Source: an uncultured Ruminococcus sp.
GTDB lineage: Bacteria > Bacillota > Clostridia > Lachnospirales > Lachnospiraceae
Assembly: GCA_900066355.1 (NCBI GenBank)
Contig: FMEL01000001.1
Span: 62,001-126,000 of the forward strand
Direction: 5' to 3'
Length of the DNA: 64,000 bases
The position numbers and the translations under genes are program-made. A model generated the notes under the pieces. The model was not told where the DNA came from and searched no databases. It saw only the letters and a list, made by a program, of their open reading frames with translations. Positions 43,650-51,272 of this stretch are shown here, in pieces (within the stretch, counting starts at the first letter, position 1; every line of letters begins with the position of its first letter).

Positions 43650-44331
43650 GATATTCTCCTTCCTTCTCATCGCTGACGATCACACCGTCATGCATGGTAA
43701 CCACTCGTTTTTTCATTGCATTAACGATTTCTTTATTATGGGTTACCACAAGAACTGTCGTACCACGCTCGTTGATCTGCTCGAGAAGTTTCATGATTTC
43801 TTCGGAAGTCTTCGGGTCAAGGTTACCGGTCGGTTCATCTGCCAGAAGAATATCCGGACGATTTACCAGTGCTCTTGCAAGTGCAACTCTCTGCTGCTCT
43901 CCACCCGACAGCTCATCCGGGAATGATTTGTATTTCTCTGCAAGTCCAACTTCCTGAAGCACCTCAGGAACACGTCTTCTGATCACACGTGTCGGTCTTC
44001 CGATAACACGCTGTGCAAATGCAACGTTTTCATATACATTACGGTCTTTCAACAGACGGAAATCCTGAAATACAACGCCAAGTTTACGGCGGTATTTTGC
44101 CACACGGCGGTGTTTCATCTTTTCCAGACGTTCTCCGCTGACGATCATCTGACCGCTTGTGCTGTCAAGTTCTTTCATCAGAAGCTTGATCAGAGTTGTC
44201 TTGCCGGAACCACTGCTTCCAACGACAAAGACGAATTCTCCTTTATCTACATGTAAGTTGGCATGGTTCACTGCCGGAAGGCCTTTGCCATACGATTTGC
44301 TTACATCAATGATATCAATCATCGTTTCCAT
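43639..44331 (-). CDS. ftsE: Cell division ATP-binding protein FtsE
   Basis: A 230-aa ABC ATPase. Seen: Walker A VGSSGSGKTTLIKLL, the Q-loop region VVFQDFRLL, signature LSGGEQQRVALARAL, Walker B ILLADEPTGNLD, and the H-loop VVTHNKEIV. AGGAGG lies five bases before the ATG. First gene of ftsE-ftsX-ctpA. Its leader carries an intrinsic terminator between the promoter and the ribosome site, and a prophage end lies about 330 bases upstream. Confidence 0.96.
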   Translation of the reverse strand: METMIDIIDVSKSYGKGLPAVNHANLHVDKGEFVFVVGSSGSGKTTLIKLLMKELDSTSGQMIVSGERLEKMKHRRVAKYRRKLGVVFQDFRLLKDRNVYENVAFAQRVIGRPTRVIRRRVPEVLQEVGLAEKYKSFPDELSGGEQQRVALARALVNRPDILLADEPTGNLDPKTSEEIMKLLEQINERGTTVLVVTHNKEIVNAMKKRVVTMHDGVIVSDEKEGEYHEA

Positions 44332-44352
44332 AATCTCCTCCTGTATATATAC

Positions 44353-44384
44353 ATAAAAAATGCTGCCAGCGTACCGGCAGCATC
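44353..44384 (-). terminator. Terminator/attenuator in the ftsE leader
   Basis: Minus strand ATGCTGCC (44383-44376) pairs with GGCAGCAT (44368-44361), followed by TTTTT. It lies only about 20 bases before the ftsE start and downstream of the likely ftsE promoter, so it either attenuates ftsE or ends a transcript arriving from the prophage. Confidence 0.7.
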
Positions 44385-44427
44385 TTATTGCTTTCTGCGG
44401 TATAATTTATTAACATTTCGTAACAAT

Positions 44428-44456
44428 ATTGTAACATATTTCTATGCAGAATGCAA
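44428..44456 (-). promoter_or_regulatory. Promoter of ftsE-ftsX-ctpA
   Basis: Minus strand TTGCAT (44456-44451), 17-base spacer, TACAAT (44433-44428) with an upstream TG. About 100 bases before ftsE. Confidence 0.65.
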
Positions 44457-44663
44457 CCCTTTTTATTGATTTCATGGAATTTTCATATTTGGCATTAATA
44501 CTCCAAGGTTTCCATATACTTCATAAAACAATTTCAAGTTTTTTGGTGTATTCCACAGTTGACTATTCTATCCTAGAATCCTTGTAATTGCAACGTTTAT
44601 CTGTGTTTTAACTTTATTTTTGTGTTCTATTATTTCCTATTATATTATACCGTTTTCTACAAA

Positions 44664-44685
44664 CGGTAGGCAAATCGTAGGCAAA
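44664..44685. repeat. Tandem 11-bp repeats, candidate integrase arm sites
   Basis: CGGTAGGCAAA (44664-44674) followed directly by TCGTAGGCAAA (44675-44685); ten of the last bases agree apart from one. Position between the last phage gene and the host ftsE suggests att-site recombinase arm binding. No integrase is in the window to confirm it. Confidence 0.4.
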
Positions 44686-44701
44686 AAGATGATACAATAT
44701 T

Positions 44702-44729
44702 TCTCCGGCAGATGGGTACCTGCCGGAGT
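44702..44729. terminator. Hairpin after the endolysin gene
   Basis: CTCCGGCAG (44703-44711) / CTGCCGGAG (44720-44728), eight-base loop, 16 bases after the lysin stop. The exit is only moderately T-rich in the minus direction. Probable end of the late operon. Confidence 0.55.
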
Positions 44730-44744
44730 TTCTTCTTAATTATA

Positions 44745-46166
44745 TTACTGTTTCTTCAGATATTTCTTTGCAACAAATCCATAGTACTTGCCTGCAATCC
44801 GGATGTAGTTCCATTCCGATTTGTCTGCTGCCCTGATGGTATCGCATACATCTACCAGATTTCCTTTCTTCAGAAGCGGCCACTTCTTAATCTTCGGATT
44901 CTCTGCGCCAGCCCAGGAACGCACATTGAGTTCTGTTGCTGTAACTTTCGCTACATACTTCGGTGTCTTGTTCAGCTTAATTGCCGTCGCTGTTGATGTC
45001 TGATCTGCGGCTGCACCGTAATCGATCCAGACATATCCGTCAATTGCGGAATCTGTGAGCTTATATTTTTTGTTCCGGCATGCGCCACCGTTGGCGATCA
45101 CTCCGGAAGCACTGGAAGTATTGCCTTCGTTGGTATATACGTAAGTAGTGTCAAATTTCCGCACCGAACCAATATGTGCACCGTTCCGGAAGATAATCAG
45201 CGCGCCTTTCTTCGGAGTCTTCTTCCATGTGCCGTTTGCTTTTGCATGTCGTGTGACGCTCTGGCAGTTATAGAAGCCACCGCCCATAATCTGCAGAGCC
45301 TTTTTCAGTCCGAACACTTTTACCAGTTTCCAGAACTGATATACCGCACACCATGACTGTCCCTGGCATCCCGGCTGTCCCCAGCTGTTGACATCACGGG
45401 CAAACTTTGTGTAGTTGTTATATCCTGCATTTCGCTGGAAGTCATCCAGATATGCAAGTGTAGCTTTTTCCAGATATGGCTTACCGGTTCCTTCTCCGGC
45501 ATAGAAATCGCCAAGATCGTTAAATTCTTTCAATTTATCGGTTGCCACTGTTGTTTCCTCCTTCTTTGCTTCTGTATAATCCTTATAAAATACGTTTCTG
45601 TCTACCTTACCGGAAATGCCCGGAATAACCGCCTTGCTGGAATACTGCCAGCCCACACCAAAATCCGGGCGGAGTCTTTCAACCACCGTACCGTTGTCGT
45701 TTTCTGGGTACCTTGCTACCCAGAAATCGTACTTTTTCAGATGGCTGCAGATCACGTTCACATACCAGTCTACGTTGCAGTAGATTGCGAATTTATAACT
45801 TGCAGCTTCGATGATCTCACGGAATGCATCAGCCATCTTGTGGATGCTCTCAGTTCCAAGAGCGCGCTGATTATTGTGTTCCAGATCCAGAAATACTGGA
45901 AACTGGATTCTTCTACCGTTCAAGACAGAAACAACTTTCCTTGCCTCTGACTGAATTTCGGAAATATTCATGGCATAGGAGTACTTGTATACTCCTACCG
46001 GAATCTTATATTTATTACATCCGGCAAAGTTGTTTTCGAACTGGCTGTCCTTCACATTTCCAACCTCAGTAATACGGATAATGGCAAAGTCCATTCCATA
46101 ATCTGACACTTTCTTCCAGTCAATTTTTCCCTGCCACGAAGATATATCAATACCTTTTATTTCCAT
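44745..46166 (-). CDS. Phage endolysin: GH25 muramidase, CHAP-like amidase/peptidase, SH3
   Basis: A 473-aa lysis enzyme. Seen: N-terminal GH25 lysozyme domain (about 1-200; GIDISSWQGKIDW and the acidic pair in FLDLEHN), a middle cysteine-peptidase-like domain (about 215-385; CQGQSWCAVYQFW with the candidate Cys, GAHIGSV with the His), and a C-terminal SH3b cell-wall binding domain (about 400-470; LNVRSWAGAENPKIKKWPLL). The start at 46166 has GGAGG five bases upstream; another ATG twelve bases earlier lies before the site. Last gene of the phage late region, after the holin. Confidence 0.92.
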   Translation of the reverse strand: MEIKGIDISSWQGKIDWKKVSDYGMDFAIIRITEVGNVKDSQFENNFAGCNKYKIPVGVYKYSYAMNISEIQSEARKVVSVLNGRRIQFPVFLDLEHNNQRALGTESIHKMADAFREIIEAASYKFAIYCNVDWYVNVICSHLKKYDFWVARYPENDNGTVVERLRPDFGVGWQYSSKAVIPGISGKVDRNVFYKDYTEAKKEETTVATDKLKEFNDLGDFYAGEGTGKPYLEKATLAYLDDFQRNAGYNNYTKFARDVNSWGQPGCQGQSWCAVYQFWKLVKVFGLKKALQIMGGGFYNCQSVTRHAKANGTWKKTPKKGALIIFRNGAHIGSVRKFDTTYVYTNEGNTSSASGVIANGGACRNKKYKLTDSAIDGYVWIDYGAAADQTSTATAIKLNKTPKYVAKVTATELNVRSWAGAENPKIKKWPLLKKGNLVDVCDTIRAADKSEWNYIRIAGKYYGFVAKKYLKKQ

Positions 46167-46194
46167 ATCTGCCTCCATTAAAAAAAGAGGACGA

Positions 46195-46527
46195 TCACTC
46201 GCCCTCTGAATCTTTGTATTTTGTTCTGTCCCAGATCGATTTTACTTTTTCCCATCCACCGGTTGCCACCAGATATACAATGAATGCGGCAACTACAGAA
46301 GCAATAATATAATACCAGGTAATCACCATCTTATAATATGTACATAAAATCACCAATGCCATCGGACACAGGATCAGTGATGTGACCAGAGCCACAATAC
46401 TTGTAGGAACCTGGTTAAGTCCCGGAAGCTCCTTGATCACCTGCACGATAATCGATACCAGAAACGCAAGCACACCGATCAGCGCCAGTCCATAGGTTAC
46501 ATACTGCATCATTACATTTACGTCCAT
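46195..46527 (-). CDS. Phage holin
   Basis: A 110-aa protein with hydrophobic segments (YGLALIGVLAFLVSIIVQVI, SIVALVTSLILCPMALVILC, WYYIIASVVAAFIVYLV) and a charged C-terminus (about 90-110). Size, three TM segments and position just before the endolysin support a holin. AGGAG lies eight bases before the ATG. Confidence 0.8.
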   Translation of the reverse strand: MDVNVMMQYVTYGLALIGVLAFLVSIIVQVIKELPGLNQVPTSIVALVTSLILCPMALVILCTYYKMVITWYYIIASVVAAFIVYLVATGGWEKVKSIWDRTKYKDSEGE

Positions 46528-46530
46528 GTC

Positions 46531-46833
46531 TTATTCTCCTTTTCTTTTAATATGTAATTCTTCAATTTCCTGTTTCATTTTTGTTACCATGCCATTCCCG
46601 CCCAGTGCATGATAGGCATCATACATTTCGCAAAAGTTCTGGTAAGCATAGGAAGGAATATCTCCTAATTCCATGTACTTTGCATGATACTCAATCAATT
46701 GTGTACGTAACAGGAGCATGGTACCTTTGCTGTTTGCATCCCGGTCTTTTTTCTGATTCTTTAAGAGCCAAACGATATAGCCCAAAAGTACCGGTAATAC
46801 AATAGTATATGTCTGCATGAGTATTTCTTTCAC
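46531..46833 (-). CDS. Small phage membrane protein upstream of the holin
   Basis: About 100 aa: a single N-terminal TM (YTIVLPVLLGYIVWLL) and a hydrophilic, charged remainder (SKGTMLLLRTQLIEYHAKYM). It sits four bases before the holin start. This type is common in lysis cassettes (holin-associated or XhlA-like), but I cannot assign a function. The start is uncertain: GTG at 46833 gives a natural beginning, ATG at 46818 is possible, and a TTG within the palindrome at 46866 is open too. Confidence 0.7.
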   Translation of the reverse strand: MKEILMQTYTIVLPVLLGYIVWLLKNQKKDRDANSKGTMLLLRTQLIEYHAKYMELGDIPSYAYQNFCEMYDAYHALGGNGMVTKMKQEIEELHIKRKGE

Positions 46834-46852
46834 TTTTTCACTCTTTCTCCGG

Positions 46853-46866
46853 TTGCGCCGGCGCAA
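46853..46866. repeat. Palindrome copy 1 (TTGCGCCGGCGCAA)
   Basis: A perfect 14-bp palindrome within a 30-base segment (46841-46870) that recurs at 50131-50160 with a single difference. It lies just before the small lysis-cassette gene and carries GGAG next to it. Confidence 0.8.
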
Positions 46867-46927
46867 TTTTGTAAAATAAAAAACTAGTTAGGCTCTGCTC
46901 TAATTTTCTCCATATTATTTCTTCCTC

Positions 46928-46954
46928 TCAAAAAGCATTTCATATTAAATGCTT
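46928..46954 (-). terminator. Terminator after the SGNH tail fibre
   Basis: Minus strand AAGCATTT / AAATGCTT with a six-base loop, followed by TTTG, four bases after the fibre stop. Confidence 0.6.
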
Positions 46955-46957
46955 CCT

Positions 46958-49375
46958 TTAGTTTAGTTCGGCATTTTCTCTTAATGCGTTTGCCCATACA
47001 TTCGCAACACGCTTTCCGCCCTCGTCATTTGGATGCACTTTATCTGCAAGATATAGTTCTGATGTAACAGCATTGATACCGCTCTTTGCGTGTTGGTCAG
47101 CCACTGGAATGCCCCACATATTTGCAATACCTCTGACAGCTTCTGCAATATTATCCATATTTCCATATGCCGAATCATTACAGTAAATAGGTGTTGCAAG
47201 CATAATCTGGATAGGCTTTGTTTCTGTTGTCTGCGTAATTCCCTCATGAGTCCCAAGATGATAGTATTTGCAATAAACCTTGCTCAAAAGCACATTATAA
47301 GCACCAACAAAAGTGCTTGTATCAAGATTATCTCTGCTAATTTCCCCAATGGTTACACCTTGAGCGGAGTCATTTGTTCCACCCATAATCAGCAAACAAT
47401 CAATGTCTTTCTCCAAAGCGTTAATTCTAACGTCTTGCCACATTGCATTTGCGCCACTCCCACCTATGCAAGTGCCACCGATACCACGATTATAGATATT
47501 AGATGCACCTAAATAACTTTTCAAAGGTTCATACCATTTTGCTTGTGCGGTAATGCTATCACCAAAAGCACAAATGTTTTTCTGTTCCATTCCAGTAAAA
47601 CACTTACTTGCAATATCAGCATAAACGGATTTATCAATAACATAATCAGAAAACATTTTCTGTTTATACAATTCAAAACTACCGCCTAAATCCTCAAAAG
47701 CGAACATCTGCATTGTGTAATTTACGGAAATAGCAGTTGCAGAATAGAACGAATATACAACACCGATTTTTCCATCTATTCCGTCTACTTTTACCATATC
47801 AACGATTGTAGAACCGCTTGGTACAGTACCCAAATATGTTGAATCAGTCACACCAGTGTACGCTCTTGAAAATCCCGGCAAATCTACGTCAGCATTGTTC
47901 GTTATGATTGCACCGACATAGTAAGACTTTCCGCTTTCTGCTGTGAAACTAAATCCACTACCTTTATAATCTACACTAGTATTTACATATGTTAGCTTAT
48001 TTCCGATATTTGATGTTGCTCCATTAACGGTTGTTTCGTCAATCAGATTAACACTTTTAGCACCTGCGATAGTATCAACTTTATTAGCCCTGTCTGCCAC
48101 TGTTGCTCTGTCTGCCAGTGTTGCTCTGTCTGCCAGTGTTGCTCTTTCGACAATAACAATAGAATAACTTATTGACATATCCGTAAAATCAATAGCATTT
48201 AATACACTTTCGTCAACCGCTGTGACATCAAATACAGTAATTTTAATTGATATAGTACCACTTGGAATGTCTGTTACACAAATAACGGCATCTTTTGTCG
48301 GCTCAAACTTTACAAAACTATTTAATGAGAAGCTAGCACCAATATTATTGGAAATAGTATCACTATAAACATATTCGTTCATTCCTCTAAGTATACATGG
48401 TCCACTACTTTCATAAGCAACAATATACTTTCTGCCACTTTTCAAATAATAATTATCAAAACTGCCGATAGCACAGAATCCATCCCCACTGGATTCACAT
48501 GAAAATTCGTTATTCATCCATTGTGGATTTGTTACATTTTTGCTATATCTAAAACCAGAAATCGAGCCAAGCATATCGGTGGCTTTCACATAGTTTATTG
48601 CTTCCTCTAACTGTGTTAAATCTTTTTTTAGTAAAGCAACATCTTCTTTATTTTTCTGAATCTGCTGCACGGAATCCTGTGCATTTATCCTGACAATCTC
48701 CTGCTCCGCGTGATCTGTAATCTCTTTTTTTGCTTCTGTGTTCTTTTCAGAGATATAGGCTGCAGTCTGATCTTTCACCGCCTGCACGGAAGTATCCTGC
48801 TGGCTCGTGATCGTCTGTACAGCTTTCTGTCTCGCCGTCGTAATCTGTTCTGTTGCCTGAGTGACTGATTCAGACACCTCTGTTTCAAATCCTGTTACCT
48901 GTGCATTAATGTTCTGTTCAGACTCTGCTGCCGCTTTTCTGGATAATTCTGCGGCCTGCGCATATCCGGCAGAACTGTCGCAGTTTTCTCTTGCCTCGGT
49001 AGCTGCCTGAAGTGTTTCTGAATGCATCTGTACCACATCTGTTCGCGCTGTTTCCGCTGCTTCCTGTGCAAGTTCTGCTGCTGTTCTGGACGCTTCAGTC
49101 TGTTTTGCTTTGGCAATAGTGTCATCATGCATGGCTATGTATTCCGGTGTAAGTTCACCCGGAAGCGCAATCATCTGCCATACTTCGGTATTCTGCCCAG
49201 CTTTCGGAGCTATTCCGGAAACAATCGTTTTAGGCTCTGCAAGGCAGAGGTATGATCCACCCTGATAACTTATGAGATCCAGATATTCATAAGATGCTTT
49301 CTCATCATATTCACCTCTTGGATTCGGAGAGATGTTTCCAAGATCGGTTTCCGTATAATCATTCTCAGTTCTCAT
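46958..49375 (-). CDS. Tail fibre with SGNH/GDSL hydrolase domain
   Basis: An 805-aa fibre. Seen: an N-terminal attachment/carbohydrate-binding-like part (about 1-70), a long Ala/Glu/Gln coiled coil (about 75-235), beta-rich central domains, an 18-base tandem repeat (ATLADR repeated, about residues 410-430), and a C-terminal SGNH hydrolase (about 595-805) with ICAFGDSITA (Ser), MGGTND (Gly-Asn) and DKVHPNDEG (Asp-His). It probably deacetylates or cleaves host surface glycans during adsorption. Ends in a terminator. Confidence 0.85.
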   Translation of the reverse strand: MRTENDYTETDLGNISPNPRGEYDEKASYEYLDLISYQGGSYLCLAEPKTIVSGIAPKAGQNTEVWQMIALPGELTPEYIAMHDDTIAKAKQTEASRTAAELAQEAAETARTDVVQMHSETLQAATEARENCDSSAGYAQAAELSRKAAAESEQNINAQVTGFETEVSESVTQATEQITTARQKAVQTITSQQDTSVQAVKDQTAAYISEKNTEAKKEITDHAEQEIVRINAQDSVQQIQKNKEDVALLKKDLTQLEEAINYVKATDMLGSISGFRYSKNVTNPQWMNNEFSCESSGDGFCAIGSFDNYYLKSGRKYIVAYESSGPCILRGMNEYVYSDTISNNIGASFSLNSFVKFEPTKDAVICVTDIPSGTISIKITVFDVTAVDESVLNAIDFTDMSISYSIVIVERATLADRATLADRATVADRANKVDTIAGAKSVNLIDETTVNGATSNIGNKLTYVNTSVDYKGSGFSFTAESGKSYYVGAIITNNADVDLPGFSRAYTGVTDSTYLGTVPSGSTIVDMVKVDGIDGKIGVVYSFYSATAISVNYTMQMFAFEDLGGSFELYKQKMFSDYVIDKSVYADIASKCFTGMEQKNICAFGDSITAQAKWYEPLKSYLGASNIYNRGIGGTCIGGSGANAMWQDVRINALEKDIDCLLIMGGTNDSAQGVTIGEISRDNLDTSTFVGAYNVLLSKVYCKYYHLGTHEGITQTTETKPIQIMLATPIYCNDSAYGNMDNIAEAVRGIANMWGIPVADQHAKSGINAVTSELYLADKVHPNDEGGKRVANVWANALRENAELN
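48088..48146. repeat. 18-bp tandem repeat in the tail fibre gene
   Basis: About three copies of an 18-base unit (GTTGCTCTGTCTGCCAGT) encode the six-residue unit ATLADR. In-frame, so copy number changes would lengthen or shorten the fibre. Confidence 0.8.
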
Positions 49376-49384
49376 ATTTCCTCC

Positions 49385-50122
49385 TTATATTTTCAGTCTG
49401 TATTTCAGTCGGCTTCCAGACCGTTCAAAACACACCTTGTCGACAGATGCGTCTGAATACATTTTCAAACGGCCGTCCACGACGCGGAACGCTGCAAAAA
49501 ACACATTTCCGGTATTACCTTTCAGTTCTTCCCTTTTCTCATTGACATAGGCATCTATACTTTTCTTGCCTTCCTCTACTCTGCCTAAAATTGATACAGC
49601 TTCTTTATGTGCCTGATCAGCATAATATCTTGCGTTGTCATTTTCTCGCTCTGGATAATTTTCATTTCCATGCACCCACGCTTCGGCAGATTTTTCCGCC
49701 ACTTCGGCGCGATCAGTTGCGTCATTTACTGTCAGTACTACATTCCTGAATAAATCAGGTTCTTCCGGTGCTACTGGTACTTCTGGCTTTGGTCTTGTCT
49801 TTACCGGAATTTTGACCCGATATTCTGTATTCCCTGATTTTTCATCAGTCAAATATACAAAGGCATAAATGTTGTAATTCTGTCCAATCCCATTGTTTTC
49901 AAGCATTGAGTCTGGAATTACTACTTCTGTAACACCATCTTTCGACGTTCCAAGTCTTGTAACAGAACTACCGCTTTTATCAGTCAATGAGAAATGGATT
50001 TCTACTACTGATGGAAGATTTATTCCCTGAATCCGCAGGACCTGGCCATAGTCATACTGCCAAAGTCCAGACGTCCTGATGTATCTTAAGCCTGGTTCAA
50101 ATATTGCTATTGTATTGTTCAT
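49385..50122 (-). CDS. Baseplate upper protein (BppU)-like tail protein
   Basis: A 245-aa protein. Seen: N-terminal beta domain resembling siphophage BppU N-termini (IRTSGLWQYDYGQVLRIQGINLPSVVEIHF), a Pro-rich linker (KTRPKPEVPVAPEEPD), then an Ala/Glu coiled coil with WVHGNENYPERENDNARYYA, typical of baseplate collar or fibre-linking proteins. The start at 50122 follows the palindrome copy 2; upstream open codons are inside that element. The function is by analogy. Confidence 0.75.
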   Translation of the reverse strand: MNNTIAIFEPGLRYIRTSGLWQYDYGQVLRIQGINLPSVVEIHFSLTDKSGSSVTRLGTSKDGVTEVVIPDSMLENNGIGQNYNIYAFVYLTDEKSGNTEYRVKIPVKTRPKPEVPVAPEEPDLFRNVVLTVNDATDRAEVAEKSAEAWVHGNENYPERENDNARYYADQAHKEAVSILGRVEEGKKSIDAYVNEKREELKGNTGNVFFAAFRVVDGRLKMYSDASVDKVCFERSGSRLKYRLKI

Positions 50123-50130
50123 GATACGTT

Positions 50131-50160
50131 CTCTTTCTCCGGTTGCGCCGGCACAATTTT
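50131..50160. repeat. Palindrome copy 2 with 30-base conserved context
   Basis: TTGCGCCGGCACAA at 50143-50156, one mismatch from the perfect palindrome, in a 30-base block that otherwise matches 46841-46870. Located between the stop of the upstream fibre gene and the start of the BppU-like gene. Confidence 0.8.
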
Positions 50161-50168
50161 CTAAAAAT

Positions 50169-51074
50169 TTAATTTTTAACATACAATGCTGTTACATAGC
50201 AGTTTGCCGAAGCTGAGGAAGTCGTAGGTGCCGAAACGTCTCGTACATTAAGTGATAAATTATTTCCACTTAATGTATATCCAGTCGTAGTTAAATAACT
50301 ACTCGCGAAACTGCATCGCACGATTCCTAAAAGTATATAACCATCTAATGCAGCATTGATATTTACAGTCGCAATACCACTTTTCAGAGTTATTTTTTGA
50401 TCAAAATTTTTAATAGTAACATAATTATTCATTTTCGTGTTTAGTGCATTAATTCCCAGCTTCTCCTTCAGCCACGTGATCAGCTGCGACACTTTTGTTT
50501 TTTTCATTGCATTCCCCGTCGCATTAAGGAAATAATCTGTATCTGCCGGTGTTGTATTCTCCGGAAGATCTGTTACTGTCTTACCGGTCACAGTACCATC
50601 TACAGCATCTACCATGAGTGACTGTTGCACTGCTTTTTCAATTTCTGCCACATGTTTCTCATCAATCAGGTTCTTGCAATCCTCTGCTGCCTTGGACGCG
50701 GCCTCAGCTGCCTTATTTGCAGTATTAGCTGCAGTACTTGCGCTCGATGCCGCAGTATTCGCACTGGAAACTGCCTTGTCTGCATTCGTCTTTGCATCCT
50801 GTGCCGCTTTTGTGGCATCCTCACAGGCTTTCAGAGCTACTCCGACTTTTTCCTCGATATGATTGTCGATGACTTCTCCTCCGGCCTCGTCAATCTGATC
50901 TAGCATATCTTCATAGGTTGCCATACGTTTAACATCGCCCGGAGAAAAGCACTGGTAGATTGCTTTCCCGTCCGATGCATGAGGATCCCCTTCTGTCACC
51001 ACAGCAATCTCAGCCGTGCGGAGTTTCTGAGGATCAAATTTGTTGTACGGACCATGCCGCATTGTTATTGCCAT
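50169..51074 (-). CDS. Phage tail fibre/collar protein
   Basis: A 301-aa structural protein. Seen: an N-terminal domain (RHGPYNKFDPQKLRTAEIAVVTEGDP) typical of proteins next to BppU in these phages, a low-complexity Ala/Ser/Asn coiled coil (about 95-140), a second coiled coil, and a C-terminal beta domain ending in NCYVTALYVKN. No enzyme motif. Start codon at 51074, three bases after the preceding small gene. Confidence 0.75.
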   Translation of the reverse strand: MAITMRHGPYNKFDPQKLRTAEIAVVTEGDPHASDGKAIYQCFSPGDVKRMATYEDMLDQIDEAGGEVIDNHIEEKVGVALKACEDATKAAQDAKTNADKAVSSANTAASSASTAANTANKAAEAASKAAEDCKNLIDEKHVAEIEKAVQQSLMVDAVDGTVTGKTVTDLPENTTPADTDYFLNATGNAMKKTKVSQLITWLKEKLGINALNTKMNNYVTIKNFDQKITLKSGIATVNINAALDGYILLGIVRCSFASSYLTTTGYTLSGNNLSLNVRDVSAPTTSSASANCYVTALYVKN

Positions 51075-51077
51075 GTT

Positions 51078-51272
51078 TTATTCCTCCAGGCGGGCTTTTG
51101 CATCCGCTTCAATCTGTTTCACAGCTTCCAGTACATTTCCTACCGCATAATACGTTGGTGCCTTTGTATTTTTCTTTACTACATTTCCGGAATCATCTAC
51201 TTCGTTATAGGTTGTAGTGACAGAATACTCTCCTCCCTGATTGATGATGCTTATAATCTTAATTGCTTTCAT
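51078..51272 (-). CDS. Small phage tail-region protein
   Basis: A 64-aa protein (IISIINQGGEYSVTTTYNEV near the start, a helical charged C-terminus). It overlaps the end of the large hub gene by 14 bases, so translation is probably coupled. Function not recognised. Confidence 0.65.
   Translation of the reverse strand: MKAIKIISIINQGGEYSVTTTYNEVDDSGNVVKKNTKAPTYYAVGNVLEAVKQIEADAKARLEE

Larger units (their letters stand above)
44332..44744. other. Host-prophage junction, no gene
   Basis: About 410 bases without an ORF. From left to right: ftsE ribosome site, leader terminator, ftsE promoter, an AT-rich stretch, tandem 11-bp repeats (44664-44685), and the hairpin after the endolysin. The exact attachment core cannot be fixed without the other end of the phage. 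Confidence 0.5.

Noticed and set aside
48088..48146. Tandem repeats considered as a CRISPR-like array
   Set aside because: The 18-base units are contiguous without spacers and encode an in-frame protein repeat.
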